Part shown: positions 50,484 to 61,317 of the stretch, piece after piece | Layout: the number at the start of each line of letters is the position of its first letter | Numbering within the stretch: the stretch's first letter is position 1 | Origin: Podospora bellae-mahoneyi | Lineage: Eukaryota; Ascomycota; Sordariomycetes; Sordariales; Podosporaceae | Assembly: GCF_035222275.1 (NCBI RefSeq) | Contig: NC_085885.1 | Span: forward strand, 1,798,001 to 1,862,000 | DNA: 64,000 nt | Direction: 5' to 3' | Program-made: the position numbers and the translations under genes | Notes under the pieces: generated by a model | What the model was told of the DNA's origin: nothing | Database searches by the model: none | Seen by the model: the letters and a program-made list of their open reading frames with translations, nothing else

Positions 50484-51808
50484 TCAACACCTCGTATCAG
50501 GATGCTGGTAATCCCAGTGTGGTCCAGGAAAGGGAATGAAGCGATGGGCCCGGGCGCAAATCTGATCATAGTATGGCTCGTTTTCCGGAGTGTAGACACC
50601 GTGTCTCGCAAGGAAATCGAGCATGACCATGGCGCAATTGGGTTTCCACAACCCTTGGGCAAGCTGCTCCTGGATCTCCTCCACCGTATGTAGACTAAAG
50701 CTCTCCACCTCGCCATCCTTGGGCTTGGGGACGACGCTCCCATCAGACGGCAGTTCGAGATCATAGACCCATTGGCACTCGGGGTAGATGTACCCTGGCT
50801 CTCCTCCTGACCGTTCATCCGTGATGAAGATGTAAGTGACAGTGCCGGTTTCCACCGCGCTCCGGCGCATGACATCTTCGGGGAGGGACGCCTCCTCGTC
50901 AGCCTCGCGGATGATACATTCGAAGGGATCCTCGTGGGTCATGAGCCCGCCGGCAACGGTGTTGTCCAGCATGCCGGGGTAAGTTGACTTGTTGCTGGAG
51001 CGCTTGGGGACCCAGATGCGGAAGTCGTAGACGCTCGTGTTGTCTTTGCGACGGAGGTAGGCCGTCATGTGTACTCCGTAGCGAGTGGTGCCAAAGAGGC
51101 CCATGGCTGCTCGCTCGATGCTCATGAGGAGCTCGCCGTTGCGGCCGTAGACGGGCCACATTTCGTTGCGCCATCCTCTGAGGAGGCGGAAGGTTTGGTT
51201 CTTGCGCCAGTAGGAGGTCAGTTGGGCGGCTTGCTTGGTGCGCTCTTCGTAGGACTTGAGGTTCTGCCATAGGGCGGCGGTTCTGGCGGTGGGGTTGATA
51301 TCGAGACGGCCGCGGATACTGGCGGGGGTCTTTCTGAGGGCATCGAGGACAGTGATGGGGAGGTAACCGATAGGGAAGGCGCCTTGGTCATCTTCCCAGA
51401 CGAGGGTGTAGAGTCTGCTTAGCTGGTCTGCATATCCTCTGGGGTTCGTCTCGAGGTCGGGGAAGCTGCGTCATGGTGTTTAGTCAAAATATTCTGTGAA
51501 GTTTATATGTCTCAGATCTAGACCCGCGCGTGCGTGGCGGCAGAGGTGGCAGATCCGGCAGGTCTCACAGATGCCAACGTCGCACAACGTCTCGGTAAGG
51601 CAGGCTTTGGGGGCCAAGCATGATGAGAGGCGTCGGCACATCCATTCAACGCGGCCGGCTGGATGAGTAGTGCCAGCTGCAGGGTCGCCGGCTGGAATAG
51701 CTCGTTGCTAAGAAGAAAAGGGTGTGTAGCTGCACGGAATAGGATATTGTGAACTCACCCATCACAGTCGTTCACCATGTCAATGGTGGCCAACCGCTGT
51801 TGTGTCAT
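50484..51808 (-). CDS. Nudix hydrolase with DUF4743-type N-terminus, 343 aa
   Basis: Two exons, 51808-51759 and 51465-50484; the intron of 293 nt (GTGAGT...CGCAG) is much longer than others in this window; exons total 1032 nt. The short exon 1 gives MTQQRLATIDMVNDCDG. Exon 2 continues FPDLETNPRGYADQLSRLYT and FPIGYLPITVLDAL, then the Nudix part GMLDNTVAGGLMTHEDPFEC and IIREADEEASLPEDV, which contains the Nudix box (Gx5Ex7REUxEExGU-like; here the final glycine position is altered). The C-terminal part has GYIYPECQWVYDLELPSD and KPNCAMVMLDFLARHGVYTP. Homologues in fungi are labelled thiamine-pyrophosphokinase-related or DUF4743; substrate is not certain. In yeast YJR142W is a relative. Confidence 0.85.
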
Positions 51809-53443
51809 GATTACTTTTTGGCCACGAGTTTGGCTGCTCAGCACGTGTAACTTTCGGAACTGTCTCGAAGATGGACTGAGAAACAATGGCTCTCTTGCGA
51901 CGGATGCGCGCCGGTGAAGATGAAGTTGCAACGACAAGACTTGGGTTCCGTTTAAATGGAGAAGTGGATCGAAGACTGTGCGGTGCGCGGCGCTGCACGG
52001 CAATGAGACCAAGACTCGGTCTCGCAACAACTTTAACAACCGAGTCGAAAGAAACAAGCTTTGAAGGGAACAGAAAATCAGAAAGAAGGCAGGCCAAGAT
52101 CCAGATGATGATAATAATGATGAGAACAAACAGGCAAACTGAACAGCCAAGCAGAACCAGCAAACGGCGATACATGCGAGATATAAGCTGATATAAGTGG
52201 GAAAAGGCTTTGCCTGATACCGGGCCTACCTCCCGTCCTAAACGTTAGTCCCGTTCATCACAGCCCTCCCGCTGTGCATCCCGGACAGCCGGGCAGACGG
52301 ACAATGGGACAATGGGACAAGGATTGGATTTGCAGAGGTGAGGGATGATGAGAGATGGACGGATGGATCCTACCTGGCTCTTGCAGGTGGTCCCCAGTAG
52401 GACCAACGCCGGGTGGCATCCATGGTTCACGACCTTCTCCAGCGGGAAAACAAACAGGGATTGCGATTTGCAAGGAGAGGCAGAGCTGATGGAGCGATGG
52501 AGTGATGGAGTGATGGAGGGATGAAGTGGTGCATATGTGAGTGAGGCCGTGACCTAAGCGTATGCGACACCCCCGCCGCCGTCCGCTGGCAGTGCTGCAA
52601 CTGAACTGAACCCCACTGCGGGCCGGCACAGCACAGCGTCCAAGAAATGCTTCGAGTTCTTGACATCTTCCAGTTTGTCTTGGCACCTTTGTGTGGAGCG
52701 CTCTAGAACTGGGAAGGTGATTCTGTGGATTCGACTTCTTTGAAGCATGGTTGATTTGATTTGCACTAGAAGCACGCCAGGAACAACTCGAGACGTCTAC
52801 CGGCCGATCATATAGGCCTGGACCCAGTCACCGTTGACAAATACTGGCAAACTATTCAACTCACACAACACTCATTCATCTGCATTGCATATACATGCTT
52901 CCCTAGTAGAGACGACCACCACGAACGACAGCTCCTCACCAAAGCCTTCGTGTAGCCATCGGTACCACCAATCCTCGCATGTGCCGGGGAACACACGCGG
53001 ACCTCCTGGGCACTTATACAGCAGCTTTATCGATTTGGGAGAGCGCATGATCTGAGTTGAGCACCCAGTTCGAGGCTTGCGATTGGTTACCAAACACATC
53101 GACCGTGGAACCACCCAATCCGTCAGCATCTCGTCATTAACCACCACACACCGAGCAAAAGATAAGATCGTCTTTTCACAAGCCTCGGCCTACCAACCAT
53201 CCGAACCCACGGGTTCTCTATCCGGCGGCATTAAACCACCCAAAACGGCTACCTACCTTGTCAGGTAGTCACCTGAGCAAAAGCCCAACTGTCAACCTAA
53301 CCCCCACTCATCCTCCCGAACCACCGGACGGAATTATCCCGAACTTTGAAAGCCCAGGCAGGTTTATGCTCCCGTAGTGTAGCCAGCCTCGTCACACACC
53401 ACCATTCATCCCGCTTGTTGTGTTGATATCTCACCCATCAACA
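51809..53443. promoter_or_regulatory. Divergent promoter region, Nudix gene and Hikeshi gene, with an 8-bp repeat
   Basis: 1.6 kb. At 52488-52527 an imperfect 8-bp repeat (TGATGGAG, CGATGGAG, TGATGGAG, TGATGGAG) lies in purine-rich DNA. Other open frames overlap and look like noise. The last 50 bp before 53444 are the leader of the Hikeshi gene. Confidence 0.45.
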
Positions 53444-54049
53444 ATGTCCCAAACCTTCGGTCTCGTCCCCGCCGGCCAACCCGTCATAACCACCCCAACA
53501 AAAATTCTCTCTGACACCTCCTTCATCTACTCCATCCCCCCCTCCCCCAACACAAAACCCTTCTCCCACATCGTCGTCTTCCTCCTGCCGGGTATAACCC
53601 TCCCCCCCGCCCACGCAGCAGCAATCCACCTCCTCACTCCCCCCACGGACCCCAATTCCGGTCAAGAATTCGACATTGCCTTTCTCGGCGCCCTAGGCCA
53701 CGGGAAACCCTCTGCAATCTTTAAACTCAGCAACGACACCTCCAAGGGGGTGGCAATAGGAATAAGCGTCGAGCCAGAGGCGGCCGTCGGGTTGAAGATG
53801 CAGGAGTTGGCCGAGAAGCAGTCCAAAGCTTTGGTTCCAACAGCAGCAGGGACGGGGAGTAATGATGGGGGACAAACGTTGCAGTTGGCTCAGAGGATAA
53901 TAAACAATGCGTTTAACTTTTTGAGCAGTTACTCGGGCAGGATGCACAACGGGGAGGAGGTGGTGCCGATCAAGGCTTTTGAGCAGTGGTGGAGGAAGTT
54001 TGAGGGGAGGGTGAGGGCTGATCCGGCTTTTCTTGAGAGGGATGTTTAG
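53444..54049 (+). CDS. OPI10: Hikeshi/OPI10 family protein (DUF775), 201 aa
   Basis: Single exon; I start at MSQTFGLVPAGQPVITTPTK (53444), since the eight upstream codons are leader-like. Family blocks are present: FSHIVVFLLPGITLPPAHAA, DIAFLGALGHGKPSAIFKLS, IGISVEPEAAVGLKMQELAE and, after a flexible Gly/Ser/Thr linker, RIINNAFNFLSSYSGRMHNG and KAFEQWWRKFEGRVRADPAF. Hikeshi imports HSP70 into the nucleus under heat stress; the yeast homologue OPI10 affects phospholipid biosynthesis. Length (about 200) is normal. The protein has an N-terminal beta-sandwich and a C-terminal helical region. Nothing is unusual. Confidence 0.9.
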   Translation: MSQTFGLVPAGQPVITTPTKILSDTSFIYSIPPSPNTKPFSHIVVFLLPGITLPPAHAAAIHLLTPPTDPNSGQEFDIAFLGALGHGKPSAIFKLSNDTSKGVAIGISVEPEAAVGLKMQELAEKQSKALVPTAAGTGSNDGGQTLQLAQRIINNAFNFLSSYSGRMHNGEEVVPIKAFEQWWRKFEGRVRADPAFLERDV

Positions 54050-54676
54050 GGTATTGAGCTTTGAGGAATGGGGGTTAGATGACAGAGGGAAATTAGCCGG
54101 GAAATGTATGAACTGAAGAAGGAGGTTTGGAGGGTGCATCAAAGGAGCCAGTGTCTTAGGGGGAGTTCAGGGCTGCTCTTTTTTTTTTCCGGTTCATAGA
54201 ATAATGTTACATCCAAAAGAATTGTTCAAAAAGAAGTTAGTAGGAGAGGCACCTACTTTGGGCTAATTAGCAGTAAGTATGGATTATTAACCTCGACATG
54301 GGCCTTGGTGCAGGATTGCATAGACTGGAGAGAGTGATGGGGAGTATTTGGACAAATATATATCCAAACAACCCAAAACTAGACATGACAAAATCGCAAG
54401 CATGCCAAATATAGTCAAGCAATATCCGATGGAAATGCATCCCTTGAATCGAAAGAATACTAAACTCTTAAATGCTAAATGTCTTTGCCCATCCCAAACA
54501 ACAAAAAGTCCTCTTTTGTGAACAAGAAAAGTGAACAGATACTAAAAGTGATACCACACCCAATAACCAGTCGCTAGCAATTCATCATTCCTACATCTCT
54601 TCCATGTTCCATCACAAAAAAACAAGGCAGTCCATATCACATATACCCATTTCACATCTCTCTCCCTTCACACAAA
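54050..54676. other. Convergent 3' regions, Hikeshi and YND1
   Basis: AT-rich 3' sequence, including a T-run near 54179-54189. No gene recognised. Confidence 0.5.
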
Positions 54677-56899
54677 TCACCTGTCATCCAGCGGTGATAT
54701 CCCTCCCCCCAAAGGACTCTTCATCCTAGTCGGACTCCCCGCCCTGCTCCTCCTCCCAGTCACCCCTCCCACACCCCCACTCAACGGCAGGCTCAACCGC
54801 TCCCTACTATCCGTCCTCACCACTAACCCGCTCCTATTCAGCGCCGACATCCCCCCTCCCATCGTCGTCACAGTCTCAAACCCATACCCCCCACCCAGCC
54901 CACCCCCGCTCGTAGCAGTAGGCGTCGCCAGGCCCGAGCTCCTCCCAAACTGAGATCCGGCTTTCGATCCGCGGGAGTGGTCACTGCTCGAGTCCTCATC
55001 AGAATACTCCCCACTGCCGCTGCTAGATGCAACATCCCCCAGCTCAAACCGATCGAGCTCCCCTTCCTCCATCACCCTCTCATAACCCCCACTTGACGAT
55101 CTCCCCCCAAAGAGCTTGGTAGTGAGTTTCGTCAACGGACTCCTATTCCCACCAGGTACATACTTTCCGGTATGACTCCTCCTCCGCCTCGTCAAGCCCC
55201 TCACCCGGCTGTAAACCCTCATCCTCCTCTCCCGTTTCCTAAACCACCACATCACCAACCCCACCAACCCCAAAAACACCCAAAACCCCATCTGCCCTCC
55301 CCTCGTCCTCGCCCGATCCAAAATATCCTCCGCGTCCAAATCCCAGTCATCGTCATCCCCCCCCACCGTGCCATTATGATGCTTCCCATTATCACCGCCC
55401 AATGGCCTCCAGCTCGAGCCCGCAAACTGAAAATCATCCGGCACCGCCTTCCCGCTCACAACATTACTCCCAAATCCCACAGGGTACCCATCATCCCCAC
55501 TCTTCGGCGGCACCTGCCCAGCAGCGTAAAGCACCATCTTCCCCAACGTCCAACTAACCTCAATCCCATCAATCTTATCTACCGCCTGGAACGGCTCCAA
55601 AAACCCCTTTTCTTTCGCATGTTCCAACGCCCCCTGCGTGCCCTTGGACACATTAACCTGGGGTAAATCCTCCATCCCTATCCTCGGCACCCCAATCCCG
55701 TCATGCAGCACATTGATCAACCAGCTCGCCTTGAAGCACGCCTCCTGCGCATTCTTGGCGGCATGCTCCTTTTTCGGATTCAACCCTTTCGAGATGGACG
55801 TCCAGTCCTTGCTGCAGTAGTCTTTTACCCTCTTTTGGTAGGTGGTAAAGTCGTAGGCCTTGTCGTCTTTGCCGCCAAACACGCCGTGGGTGGTGTGCCA
55901 GTATTCAGAGACGCCGATGAAGTGGTTGACATCAAAGTCAATGGCGGGGACGTGCTGCCCGTTGATGAGGCAGGGGTTGTCGCTGCAGGGTTTGTCTTTG
56001 CCGAGGAGGGGGTAGGTTTTCTTAAGGCACTCGTCAAAGTGGCCGGTGCCGATGAGGATGGTGTTTTTCGGCTTGGGGGTTTTTACCGGGACACCGTCGA
56101 GGGTGGTTCTCAGGCCTTTTGGCAAGCAAGGGTCAGGGAGTTCGGTGGAGGAAGATGGATACAAATCTTCGAGAGATTCGACGTAGGATTCACGGGCTTG
56201 GTTTACGCCAAAGCCGAGCCAGGTCGTGGTGAATACTTTGTATTCCACAGGGGAGCCATCGAGTGTTCGTAATCGTAAGAGCTTGAGGTCGTCGGCGTGC
56301 TTTTCTGCTTCGGTGGCGTTGGGGGCAAAGGCGATTTGCGCCGAGGCACCGCCCATGTCGAGGAACCCATATGTGTGGTGACCTTTTCCATGCTGGTGCT
56401 TATCGGGGTTGTCGAAGCCGCCAAGGAGGTAGTTTGAGGCTATCCAGCCATACAATCCTTCTGTTTCCCCCTTGATAACTTGAATGTGCATGTCGCAGTC
56501 TGGCAACGAAAATTGTGTGTTCGATCGTAGGTAGTAGCAGACCTCGCGCGTTAAGGCTGATTGTTGAACCGCGGGAAGCAGGCGCACACCGGCCGTCGCC
56601 ATTAAGAATATCGGGGTGTCCCTGATCTTGTCCTTGGGGATGATCTCGAGCGCATGGTCAATCAGGGACTGGAGGTGACCCGGGCCGACCTGGTCAACCT
56701 TCTCCCCAAATGTCGAGATTCCCGGCCTGATCTTTTTCGTCCATATCTTTTCTGTCATCAATTTTGGCAAACTGGCGAGATCATGTTTTGATGCGCCCTT
56801 GAGCGCCTTCTCTGGGTCTTTCCATCGGTAGATATGTAACCTGGTTCCGGAGGATCCGGCGTCGAGTATAACACCCCATCGCCACTTCTTGCCGCCCAT
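54677..56899 (-). CDS. YND1: Golgi apyrase YND1-type (GDA1/CD39 family), 740 aa
   Basis: Single exon. Apyrase conserved regions are all visible: ACR1 DAGSSGTRLHIYRW (13-26), ACR2 ATAGVRLLP (101-109), ACR3 GETEGLYGWIASNYLLGG (144-161), ACR4 FLDMGGASAQIAF (179-191) and ACR5 VSWTLGKMVLYAAG (448-461). One membrane span, FWVFLGLVGLVMWWF at about 539-553, follows the catalytic domain, with a basic tail (RKRERRMRVYSRVRGLTRRR) and a long Ser/Gly-rich cytosolic region. There is no N-terminal signal: MGGKKWRWGVIL begins immediately with ACR1, as in yeast Ynd1. The enzyme hydrolyses NDPs and NTPs in the Golgi lumen after sugar transfer, supplying NMP for nucleotide-sugar exchange; this aids glycosylation such as that by the ANP1-type gene at 61.3-63.0 kb. 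Confidence 0.92.
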   Translation of the reverse strand: MGGKKWRWGVILDAGSSGTRLHIYRWKDPEKALKGASKHDLASLPKLMTEKIWTKKIRPGISTFGEKVDQVGPGHLQSLIDHALEIIPKDKIRDTPIFLMATAGVRLLPAVQQSALTREVCYYLRSNTQFSLPDCDMHIQVIKGETEGLYGWIASNYLLGGFDNPDKHQHGKGHHTYGFLDMGGASAQIAFAPNATEAEKHADDLKLLRLRTLDGSPVEYKVFTTTWLGFGVNQARESYVESLEDLYPSSSTELPDPCLPKGLRTTLDGVPVKTPKPKNTILIGTGHFDECLKKTYPLLGKDKPCSDNPCLINGQHVPAIDFDVNHFIGVSEYWHTTHGVFGGKDDKAYDFTTYQKRVKDYCSKDWTSISKGLNPKKEHAAKNAQEACFKASWLINVLHDGIGVPRIGMEDLPQVNVSKGTQGALEHAKEKGFLEPFQAVDKIDGIEVSWTLGKMVLYAAGQVPPKSGDDGYPVGFGSNVVSGKAVPDDFQFAGSSWRPLGGDNGKHHNGTVGGDDDDWDLDAEDILDRARTRGGQMGFWVFLGLVGLVMWWFRKRERRMRVYSRVRGLTRRRRSHTGKYVPGGNRSPLTKLTTKLFGGRSSSGGYERVMEEGELDRFELGDVASSSGSGEYSDEDSSSDHSRGSKAGSQFGRSSGLATPTATSGGGLGGGYGFETVTTMGGGMSALNRSGLVVRTDSRERLSLPLSGGVGGVTGRRSRAGSPTRMKSPLGGGISPLDDR

Positions 56900-58167
56900 C
56901 GTGAATGAAAGCCTCGGGTGTTTAGGTGTTTAGATGTTCTCGGGATCGAGTAAAATCGGATCGCTCAGCGTTTGCGCCGTGGGGGTTGGGTCGGGGTGGT
57001 ACTACAGGTTCCTTGGTCGCAAACACATCGAGTCAATTGATCGCTGTTTTGAGAAATAGGTATAGAATAGGTTCGACGTCGAGAGTCGCTATCCTCCTGG
57101 TTATCTATCGCGAGCGCACGAAAAGCGAATGACGAATGAAGCGGAAATTAGGCAAGTTGATGGAATTAAAGGCCGTATAATAATTTGAAGGTAGCAAAAG
57201 GCAACGTAACGTGGACCGCAGAGCTGTCAGCCGTAGGAAGGTGGAATTGAGGGAACGAGTGTCGGTTTGAGGAATTACTACGACAAAAACGAAGGAAGAA
57301 CACAGCCTGGATGGCGGCTGAGTTGCGATGCCTTTCTCTTCTTTCTTTGGTCAATCGACGATTGGCGCTTCGGACTCAAGCGGCTGTCTTTGGAAAACTC
57401 GCAGGCACAAACATCCATGGAAACGATAACGTCAGGGGGGCGACGAATCACTGCTGCAGCTCTAGCGTGTTTAGCGTCAGGAGAGCGTGGGAGGTGTTCG
57501 GCAGAGGGCGCCTGGATCGCCGAAAAAGGAGGGGCAATCATTCTTGGTTGCGGCCACACAGTGTCCACGTGGAAGAAATTGAGACGTTGTTTGGCCGGTT
57601 TGTTACTATGAAATGGCACAGTCCGTTGCACCCGGGACACTGTGGAAGCCCCCACAGCCCCGAACCCGCAAATCTGGCCGGAAAATGGTTTGAAGCTTCT
57701 CGAAAAACAGCCAAAGCTTGGGGAACCGGGCATCTTTCCTGCGACAAAAAGTTGTTTGCGACCAATAAATGCATCGCCAGTTTGAGACGGTTTCCCAGCG
57801 ACGCGCAATCACACCCCGCTCATGAATACGGTAGAATCCCACAAACCGGATCATCCCAGTCTCAAATCGGAAGGCTACATTCGATATCCAGGTTGTGATG
57901 CATGTGCATTCTCGTATCTGTCCCAGTTCGTCGCTGACTTGCAGCTTGCGATAAGAGGGAACAACAAGACTTCAGATTGCTCCGCTTCCATGATTTTCAC
58001 CTTGGCTTCCCTGGCCTCCACAGTGATCACAGTGAACACAGTGGCTAACTGCATGTCACTAATGTCCAGGGCTGAAAGTAACAACAACTGCGCCTGTCTC
58101 AACCTTGGATTTATCCATGAACTCATGTCTATTATTGTAAGGTTGGACATATGCTTGCTGATAAAGC
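56900..58167. promoter_or_regulatory. Intergenic: YND1 promoter and MTR3 3' region
   Basis: 1.27 kb. Overlapping open frames of 176 codons (57278-57808, -) and 195 codons (57311-57898, +) shadow one another and match nothing I know. Both neighbours lie on the minus strand, so YND1's promoter should be in the left part. Confidence 0.4.
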
Positions 58168-59087
58168 TTAGCTCGTAGCTTCACCCAGGCACTCAACAAG
58201 TACCCGGTTGGCGGTTCTTGAAGCTTGAATGCCGTTCTCCACCAACTGCGTGTACAGACCAGCATCGGCGGCTGGCAGATCACCCTTGAACCACAAGTTG
58301 GTGACCTCGTCTCTTGTGGGCAGATAGGCTACGCAGCAAGCCCCCAATACCTTCTCGTGATCCGACGGAATGGGGTCAACGACAATCCTAGGCGTTGAGT
58401 CCTCGCCGGCATCTTGAACGAGTGCAGCAACACCTCCGGCAACAGTGTCCACACAATCGATACCAGCGTCTGCCAATGCAGCTGAAGCCACTGTGATGCA
58501 CCCACTCAACACGTTCATCATGTCCCAAGTCTCATCCCCTTGAGATTTTGATGTCTCTCTGTCCTGGTCTCCTTCAATGATCGAGATGATAATATCGACA
58601 CCGCTCTTCGGCCAGCGATCTGCAATGATGGCCCCACGAAGAGCTGTTTCAAGATGGGTGCCGAGATCTCTCTCACTAGGGTCTCGTAGATAGCCCCGTC
58701 TCTGCTTTGTAGCAAACGGCGCATATTTGACATGGGCTGACAAAACGATGTGGGGTGAGAATGGGCTTGATCTTGGGAGAGACCGTGGCCCATGGACTGT
58801 GCAGCTGAGCTTCAACCCTGAGATACCACTCTTGCTGGACCCTTCAAACTCCAGATAGGCGGAACCAGAAGCTGATGGAGTTACGCCTGTCTTGAGAACT
58901 GAAAGAGGTGTCAGTGGATGAGTGTGTACATTAGAAGAAGGATAGGCCACTTACACGTCTTGCGAATGACATTTGGTGCCCGATCTCTTCCCTTGCCGTT
59001 TTTGATCTCTGGTTGACCGGCGTCATCTTCAAATACTGGCGCCATTGTGGCCCCAGGAGGGCCGTTGATACGTCTTCTGTCAGCCAT
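58168..59087 (-). CDS. MTR3: Exosome complex subunit MTR3 (RNase PH-like), 287 aa
   Basis: Two exons, 59087-58955 and 58898-58168, with a 56-nt intron (GTAAGT...TTTCAG); exons total 864 nt. Start MADRRRINGPPGATMAPVFE, a polar N-terminus, followed by FLKTGVTPSASGSAYLEFEG, SCTVHGPRSLPRSSPFSP, VKYAPFATKQRRGYLRDPSE and DLGTHLETALRGAIIADRWP; these are diagnostic of Mtr3. The C-terminal half includes VLSGCITVASAALADAGIDC and DTVAGGVAALVQD. The protein is one of the six catalytically inactive RNase-PH-type subunits of the exosome ring, which channels RNA to Rrp44 and Rrp6 for 3'-5' degradation and processing. Length (about 280-300) is normal. Confidence 0.92.
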
Positions 59088-61317
59088 TGTGGCTTGATAT
59101 CAACTGGGTAAGTTGAAAGGAGGTGAAAATGCTTTTCTCCTTGAAGTGAGATATGTGGAGAGAGGCTGGTGGAAAAAAGTCGTGCAGTTTCCGTGAAGAA
59201 GATTCAAGCGATGAGATCTCCGAATTCGAAAGTAGAAGATCACTGAGCTTCTGTCGACTTTGTCAGTGATGTTGATTTTCAGTTCAAGTCAAACCAAAGC
59301 CTGAGGTCGCCTGTGGCTTGCCTGCAACGCCTTCATCTTGGATTTCCAGCAAGCCACTTCCAGAACCCCACTATGAAGCTTGGACCACACACGCACAAGC
59401 CACAGCTCTGGGAAAAGGTTTAAACTTCTGAAAAATTTATCGCGACTTGCTTTTCCTCTCTTCCACACAACACTGCAACCTTTCCTCATGGCCAACACCT
59501 GACTTTGCAACCTACAAACCAATCCTTTGCGACCTCCTTCTCCTTTCAAGTTTAGCCTCTCTTGAAGGAGCGTCTAGTTATCATGGACTCGCTTTGGTCG
59601 CTAGGAACCTGATCGGAGAGGTGGTTGCAAAGGCTTGGCCAGGCAGAGGGGTCGCTGGACCGACAACTAACCCAGCTTTGGCTCTACGCTGGATACAGTA
59701 CGTTTTTCTTCACCTTCCCCGTCCTATGATGATCTTATACACACAGTTCTCGCGATTTTCTCTGAGCGCTTTTGAACTACATGCACTACCATCTGACTGG
59801 ACACCCTCTTTTCAACTCGTCACAAGCCCCCCTTGGTTGACAGCTTTGACTAACAAGTTGTAGCAGGATTTCTTTCTTGACCCAACTGACAGCTACATCC
59901 CGCCATCGCTTCGACAATACAGTAACACAGTCAAGGTACGAATGGCTTCTTCCTCATCCCTGGCTTTTATGATGAAAAAAATATTTTTCAGTTCTGCTTC
60001 TGAATTATAATGAGCGACAACCCTATACCAAAAATTTTCTGATGCCATCTCTCTTTTCTTTCACATTTCACCATTCCCCAATTATCGACAGTTTTTGCTG
60101 ACTGTTGTCAAAGTTAGGGACATTGACTCGTCGACGACTGTGGTCACACCTCATCTACCGGACTGTCTGGGTATGTTTTATCGTCAAACTCGCGCCCCCT
60201 TCGTCCATCATGATGACAATAGTCTATCCATTCAACGATATTGTGCGACCGAGCCATTCATCCGCACTGTAGCGCCTTCGGGTGGGATGATCAGTTGTGG
60301 TGTTTTTCCTTCGGGGATGTGATTTGGCTTCCGTTGTTCGGGTCTGTCATGCACCGTTATGGTGTACGGCAGCTTGGGCCGGTCTGTACGGCTGAGTAAA
60401 AACGGCTTGCCTGATACTGGACCCAACACATCAACTTTTTAAAACAATTCGTCCATGACTATTTGCTGACCGTCAGCAGCTTGACAGAAGACGTACCTTT
60501 CCAAGCGCGACCATGTAGACCCAGACCAGGTGAGTTAAGTTGATGCGTTGTAGGTATCATCCATCTACAATCTTTGAGCCCGAGGCTTTTTCTGTAAGAG
60601 AGGATTTAGACACAGTAGAAGAATGCAATACAATTATGTCCTCCACCTCATTGCTGTCCTCTGTTCATGTGTGTTTATGTGATGTACATGGGATTTTTGC
60701 CAGTCTATAACAGCTGCAGATGGACGAGATTCTGGTAAATGAGACGGCTACTTTAATATACGGTACCTTCCGAGACAATCTCTGCGACCCATCTGCGGCG
60801 CGGAAATGCAAAACGACATTGGTCATAGGTACCCGCTTTTCGGCAGTCAGGCAGTGGACCCAGCAAATGTGCCAGCCAGGAGTTGAACACTGCCAAGGCC
60901 TCCGGGGGGTCCCTTTTTCGAAATCAGAAACGAAACGCCACGGGTTGCCGCTGCACCGTGAGGCTGATGCGAGCGAACACCTTTTGCCAACCTGACCCAT
61001 CCATCGCCAACACAAAGCCACCTCAGCGAGTCTTGTTCCTCGTGCCACGCCATTGTCTATTTTTTTCGTATCCGTTGCATACAACGGGCGAGCCATGCGT
61101 TGACCAACGACCACAACGGAATTCCAGACCGGTACCCTCCTCTCCCCCCGTTCACCGTCACCCCGTCCCCCCGAAGAGATAACGCCCAGGGGTTCAAGCT
61201 TAAGCTTTCCCACGTCCCAAGGTTGCGCGCGCAACGAAAGGGGGCGAGGAAACTATCCCATCGGTTTTTGATAGTGACGCCTTCACACCCACTCCGGTGC
61301 ACGCCACACAAAAACAA
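59088..61317. promoter_or_regulatory. Long divergent promoter region, MTR3 and ANP1-type gene, with possible extra exons
   Basis: 2.2 kb. Strong-looking splice signals on the plus strand mark a possible transcript: acceptor CTAACCCAG before 59676, donor GTACGT at 59698, acceptor TAGCAG before 59867, donor GTACGA at 59936 and acceptor GACAG before 60092. Exon 59867-59935 reads DFFLDPTDSYIPPSLRQYSN, and from 60092 an in-phase open frame runs to a TGA at 60322. This may be a small unknown gene or untranslated exons of the ANP1-type gene. A G/T/A-rich stretch near 60300-60420 has no coding sign. Confidence 0.35.

Noticed and set aside
51480-51740. Extra exon within the long Nudix intron (peptide NELFQPATLQLALL...)
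   Set aside because: It has an acceptor-like site, but the peptide ends at a stop without matching the family, while direct joining of the outer exons gives the expected protein.
57278-57898. Overlapping open frames of 176 (-) and 195 (+) codons
   Set aside because: They shadow each other, use an unremarkable promoter region, have no domain pattern or intron signals, and read as low-order composition.
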